This document shows positions 59,694 to 64,000 of a stretch of DNA of 64,000 nucleotides, one piece after another. Numbering within the stretch: the first letter of the stretch is position 1; each line of letters starts with the position of its first letter. The notes beneath the pieces were generated by a model. It saw only the letters and a program-made list of their open reading frames with translations, was not told the origin of the DNA and did not search any database. This DNA comes from Saccharomycopsis malanga (taxonomy: Eukaryota; Ascomycota; Saccharomycetes; Ascoideales; Saccharomycopsidaceae), in NCBI GenBank assembly GCA_004014935.1, contig CP025326.1, forward strand, positions 930,001 to 994,000, given 5' to 3'. The translations under genes and the position numbers were made by a program.

Positions 59694-61515
59694 CCTTTTA
59701 CAAGTCCCCATGTTTATGATTATTAAAAGGCTAACAGAAAGTTTAAAGTTGCAATTCTCTTGTCAGTTCTGTGATGCCAGCGACGCTGTTTTTATTTATT
59801 TATTTATTTTCCTTTTTTTTTGTTGTTGACTTGTGAGTTTCACGATTTCATCAAGCCTTGCTATCTCTCACTGAGCATTATATTGTGCTTTTCTTTTGTC
59901 TTGTTTTCTTGTTTTTAAACTTCTATTCTATTTTGTCTCTACAATGCTTACTTTCAATTGTATCGTTTTGTTTGTCACTTTCCCGTCTGTTTGGTTTCTT
60001 TCTTTTAAGAAGGAAAGTTTGGAATTTTTTTACCACTTGTAATATTTGATTTGTTTTCCGATTGGCCTTCACTTCTGCTTTTGTTTCATGGTGTTTTTTT
60101 ATCAGGTTGTTCCTGGTTTTGTTTCATAATGTATATTCTTGCCAGCCCTGCCATTTCTTCTGTTTTTTAAGATTTGCATGATTCACTTCTACTTTTGCCA
60201 TTTGATTCCAGGGGGTTTTCTTTGCTACTTGTATCTCTGTTTCCCTGGTGTATCATTTCCCTTGTATCTTTGCTAATTTCCTATTGTATCATAGTGTGTA
60301 CTACTACTATAGGCTTGTCTATTGTATTTAGATCTTTGTTTAGTGCTGCAAATTTACTGTACAACTGGTTCTTACAGTAAAATGGAGTTTTGTTTCAAGA
60401 TCAACGCTTACTTTTTTGTAATGATTACTATAACATAAAGATGGTTTTGTATAAGGCGAATAATGGCAGGGGTGAAACTAACTATATAAAAAGGGGTTAG
60501 AACAAATCGAAAGATAAAAGGAAACAAAGCTTCAAATAGTGAATTGGTAAATTCAAAAAAACCAATAACGATTGATAAAATGTAGAATGTTTTTCCGCTT
60601 GCAAGGAACATACAGGAAGTGTCAAGAATTTCAATATAAAACCGGTCAGTCAAATCATAGGACTACAACCGTGTAGGAGATTACTGTGTTAAACTCATAA
60701 AGAAAACCAAAATGAGAAACACTAAATTAGTGAAGCTTCTAAAGTTGATTCAGTAATAGGTTTTAAGAGGTGCTCAGTTGATTCCTTTACACTTGATTTA
60801 AGCCTACTTGCACAACCAATTTAAAACGGCAAGAACTGACTATTGAAATATTATTTTGACTAGTTTACCTTATTAATAGCGAACTGACTATCGAGATGCT
60901 TCTTTTTGCTAAAGAAAGGGCAGTGTATCCATTTTGTAAGGGCTTGAGTATTTATGTAGAGAATCATCAAGACATTATAACTAGTTGACTTTAATTGGAC
61001 ACATATGAAGTTGAAATGTTCAAATCAGCTTGTATTCCATCATTCGGTATTATTTACTACGTTATTAACTTTGTCTACTATTGTATGTGGTTATTGCTTA
61101 TAGAACAGTTTATATCAATCACTATTTATAATTCCTACTACCACTTTACTTTGAATATGACTTGGTTTACTCCTGTCATCTATGATTTTGCATCTTTACT
61201 ATTGCGTAGTCTCTTTCTTCACTAATTAAAGCCGCTGCAATTGCAACTCCCACATAATATTTACAATCGACCAATTAACTCTCTTCACTTGAAACTAGCC
61301 CTTAATTACTTCCAACAAGTTTCTGTTTCAAGGAATAAGTGATTGAAGCCCTCGCTCGCATTGCCAAAAACAGACATCCTGAAAAATAAATAAAATTTTC
61401 TGAAATATTTTTCTGTATTTATGAGACCTGTTTACGAGCCATTTTTGTCCGGAGAAAATCCTAGTAACAGTTGATATTGCTGCCAGATATTAATAGGTTG
61501 AGTATTTGTCTGCAA
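59694..61515. other. 1.8-kb PBP2 3' region and NET1 promoter
   Basis: The first ~700 bp are strongly T-rich on the plus strand, probably a long PBP2 3' UTR. The rest is AT-rich, with a gaactgactat string repeated at about 60834 and 60881. Frames at 60408 and 60995 have no recognised features. Confidence 0.45.
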
Positions 61516-64000
61516 ATGGTTAGGCTTCAGGTAGTGGTGGTGCCTCCCAGCTCGTTGTATGGCACGCAGCAATATGGTGGTCCAAGGGACATAAATAATG
61601 GTGCTTACAATTTTTATCCCAACAATACGCTTCCGTTAGCAGTTTCTGGGTTTGGTGACCGTAGTGTGACACAGCATGAGCCTGCTGGGGCGTATTCTGC
61701 TTCTGTCTTGAGCACCGTTGAAGACAAGAGCCGTAAGTTTTTGCATATTACCAAAGGCACCAATACTTTGGAAAAGGTTGCTGAGGAGATTGTCACTCGG
61801 TTCTTCAAGCTTTACCCCAACGACAATTCCTTGGACATCAACAGACTCCAGGATGGCCATGGGTTGGATTTGGACCCAGAGTATCTTGTGAGCGATGTGT
61901 TTGACGAGAAACACGCTCCAGTTCATACTATCAGAGTGATTGTCAACAACGAGTTGTCTTCGATTGATCCTGAATATACTGTTTCAGGGTCTATATTGGA
62001 GACCGAATCCGTCAACGATGCCGAGACAACTAATGGCAATACCAATTCTGTGAGTAATTTGAAGAGAAAAAGAGTTTCTATAGCTCCTAATGAATCTGCC
62101 AACGACACTGTAGTCAAACGGCCAAAAAGCAACTCAATTTGGAGCAGAAAAGTTAATAATACTAGAATAGCAAGTTTAAACACAACATTTCATACAGTGG
62201 ATCAAAGCACACCTTACAATAACACCAGAATTATACAAGACTCTTCAGTAAATCACCACACAGTGCCTCCTCACAGCAACGGCATCACTCGTTCTAACGG
62301 CGTGTCTAGGCAAGGAAGACCTGCCTCATCATTGCGCAATTCAACGGTTAGACCTGACAGTCCAGACCACTATACAGTAGTGGACATACATGGCCAACAG
62401 CAAGCAGCAGCTGTTAACAACGCTTATAATGCCCCATCATCAAGTAGTTCGAACATGTTCAGCGTAGTCAATGAAGAACCTCATGTGCAGCCATCAAATC
62501 AAGTGACAGATGATGCTTTGAAAGAAGCTTTTGAATCTGCTTTCGACGTAGCAGCTTTGGGCCCAAGTCTCGAACCAGCATCAAATGATGGCTCTGGTGA
62601 TAACGGGCTACCTATGGAAAATATCAATGAATCTCTAATCAGTAATAACAACTTTCACACATCTATGGTTCAAAGTAATACTGAACCAAGTATGGTTCCA
62701 AACATTCAACCTAGTATTCTTCCAAATAATCAAGTTAATATGGAGTCAAATCAATCCACTATTGATTCAAATAATCAAGCTAATGAATCCTCTATTATCA
62801 ATCCAAATAATCAAGTGAATAAATCTTCAAATAATTCAATTGATCCAAATAATCAGGTCAATAAACCTTCCAATAGTCAACCTTCTATGAACCCAAACCA
62901 ACATAATATGATCCATGATACTAATGAATTTGCAATGTTGCCCACTATCAACGAATCAGCACTTCAGGAAAACCAAATTTCTGCTGGAATGCAGTCTCGA
63001 ACCAAGTTTAGAAATTATAGTTCAAATGACAGAGACTCTTTGGCAAGTCTACGCATCACTGAAGCACATAATGACTTTGGTGGATTGAATTCAGAACCGA
63101 ATGCATTCGAGGCTGAGTTAGGATCAGTTAATAAGCCAAACAATACGACTGTAGATTATTCTTTTATAGAGGAAGAGCTTTCGCAGAACTTACCGAGAGA
63201 TATTCCACGATTGCCTTTTCCAAGATCAGAGAATACAAGAGTGCCAACAGCTTTTGTTCCAAGCGTTCTCACCAAGGATCCAACCACCCAACAGGTGGAC
63301 GTTTCCACATATTATCCAGATAGAGCTCTTAATGCCGTTGCTGCTGATTTGATCGAAAGGAAGCTTGGCAAGAACACCAAAGTATATCCTCCTTCTCCTG
63401 AGACAGGTGGGCAATTCCGGATCACACAACCCTTGGATTACGATTTGTTTCACAAACTTTCTAAGCGAAGAGATCTTTCTAGCATGATTGAAAGGTTCCA
63501 AGTAACAGTGCAAAGACATCCAGAAACAGGCATTCCTTATGTGATGCCTGTTCCTTGTGAAGACTGCTCTGCTCTGAGCAAAAAATGCAGTCGTAACTTC
63601 CCATTTTGTTTCAGAATGTTTTTGGGCAATTATGGATTGCATTCATTGTATAGCATCGAGAAGATGAAGGCGTTCTACGAGGCAATTACAAAACGAGCAA
63701 AGACAGAGTTGACCAAGGCAAACACTGTTCCAAGAAGAAGAGGTCGTAAAAGTTTGCAAGAAAAGGCGTCAGCAGGAACAAGTGGTAATATATCGGAGGG
63801 TACTAGTGCAAATGGTATAGAAAATAGTAATAGGGAGAGCTCAATAGGAATTACAGAGATGGTTAGTAGAGATACTCTGCCCATTTATCAAAAGACAGGT
63901 AATGTCAATAGTGCGGAGGTTGCCACTCTTGATGATATGAAGGAGACTGTCAATAATGATGGTAATGATGTCAATGTGGTCAATAAGGACAGTTCCAATA
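61516..64000 (+). CDS. NET1: Nucleolar RENT-complex scaffold Net1/Cfi1 (5' part, runs off window)
   Basis: The frame stays open from the ATG at 61516 to the end of the window (828 codons). The opening MVRLQVVVVPPSSLYG is the Net1/Tof2 signature. The ubiquitin-like N domain follows (about 70-145): KFLHITKGTNTLEKVAEEIVTRFFKLYP, then SLDINRLQDGHGLDLDPEYLVSDVFDEKHAPVHTIRVIV. A long Ser/Asn-rich region comes next, with repeated PNNQVN-type units at about 62690-62900. A second conserved patch lies at about 610-720 (LPRDIPRLPFPRSENTRVPTAFVPSVL ... CRMFLGNYGLHSLYSIEKM-like). An RRRGRKSL AT-hook-like cluster lies at about 739. Net1 anchors Cdc14 and Sir2 in the nucleolus and stimulates rDNA transcription. 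Tof2 is the alternative paralogue. Confidence 0.85.
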   Translation, partial: MVRLQVVVVPPSSLYGTQQYGGPRDINNGAYNFYPNNTLPLAVSGFGDRSVTQHEPAGAYSASVLSTVEDKSRKFLHITKGTNTLEKVAEEIVTRFFKLYPNDNSLDINRLQDGHGLDLDPEYLVSDVFDEKHAPVHTIRVIVNNELSSIDPEYTVSGSILETESVNDAETTNGNTNSVSNLKRKRVSIAPNESANDTVVKRPKSNSIWSRKVNNTRIASLNTTFHTVDQSTPYNNTRIIQDSSVNHHTVPPHSNGITRSNGVSRQGRPASSLRNSTVRPDSPDHYTVVDIHGQQQAAAVNNAYNAPSSSSSNMFSVVNEEPHVQPSNQVTDDALKEAFESAFDVAALGPSLEPASNDGSGDNGLPMENINESLISNNNFHTSMVQSNTEPSMVPNIQPSILPNNQVNMESNQSTIDSNNQANESSIINPNNQVNKSSNNSIDPNNQVNKPSNSQPSMNPNQHNMIHDTNEFAMLPTINESALQENQISAGMQSRTKFRNYSSNDRDSLASLRITEAHNDFGGLNSEPNAFEAELGSVNKPNNTTVDYSFIEEELSQNLPRDIPRLPFPRSENTRVPTAFVPSVLTKDPTTQQVDVSTYYPDRALNAVAADLIERKLGKNTKVYPPSPETGGQFRITQPLDYDLFHKLSKRRDLSSMIERFQVTVQRHPETGIPYVMPVPCEDCSALSKKCSRNFPFCFRMFLGNYGLHSLYSIEKMKAFYEAITKRAKTELTKANTVPRRRGRKSLQEKASAGTSGNISEGTSANGIENSNRESSIGITEMVSRDTLPIYQKTGNVNSAEVATLDDMKETVNNDGNDVNVVNKDSSN

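Overview
The window is chromosomal DNA of a budding yeast (Saccharomycotina). Almost every gene is a recognisable, mostly intronless yeast orthologue, about 2 kb apart. Three genes carry tiny introns (52-57 nt) with GTATGT donors and branch sites resembling TACTAAC. IND1, the Fe-S assembly factor for respiratory complex I, points outside the Saccharomycetaceae, which lost complex I; a class 2 mitochondrial dihydroorotate dehydrogenase agrees with that. No CTG codon I examined decides between Leu and Ser, so I do not place the species in or out of the CUG clade.

Layout. 0.6-7.4 kb: a tRNA-like repeat, TLG1 (-), UGO1 (+), SDC1 (+), a cluster of short repeats and NFU1 (-). 8.4-21.8 kb: OPI1 (+), a secreted cell-surface protein (-), spliced IND1 (-), two tRNA-Asp genes (-), URA9 (+), a short KHA1-like antiporter (-), a catalytically dead pepsin-fold protein (-) and FOL3 (+). 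22-31 kb: a 217-bp TTA microsatellite, PUB1 (-), a 3.4-kb gene-poor stretch, globin 1 (+) and a TatD hydrolase (+). 31-43 kb: PTC2-like PP2C (-), a DNAJC8/Spf31-like J protein (+), PTH2 (+), globin 2 (+), an inverted repeat with two repeat copies, CSL4 (-) and a small unknown ORF (+). 43-64 kb: a repeat-rich gap, ELA1 (-), a PDR16/17-type Sec14 protein (-), CUZ1 (-), YCK1/2 (-), a spliced Zn2Cys6 regulator (+), POP5 (+), spliced SWC5 (-), PBP2 (+) and the 5' part of NET1 (+), which runs off the window.

The genes form no operon or pathway cluster. Themes are membrane traffic and lipids (TLG1, OPI1, PDR16, YCK), Fe-S and mitochondria (NFU1, IND1, UGO1, URA9), RNA metabolism (PUB1, PBP2, CSL4, POP5) and chromatin (SDC1, SWC5, NET1).

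The most unusual feature is a dispersed family of short intergenic repeats, about twelve copies or fragments on both strands. They have a tRNA-like head with A and B boxes, a conserved body with a GTATATACGAAACT-like core, and an ATT/TAA-rich tail. One copy is bounded by a perfect 17-bp direct repeat and another by a 10-bp one. This is the anatomy of a tRNA-derived SINE mobilised by a LINE, which would be exceptional in a budding yeast. A second, longer element with a tRNA-like head occurs twice (about 0.64-1.03 and 43.9-44.3 kb). No LINE, LTR element or CRISPR array is visible in the window.
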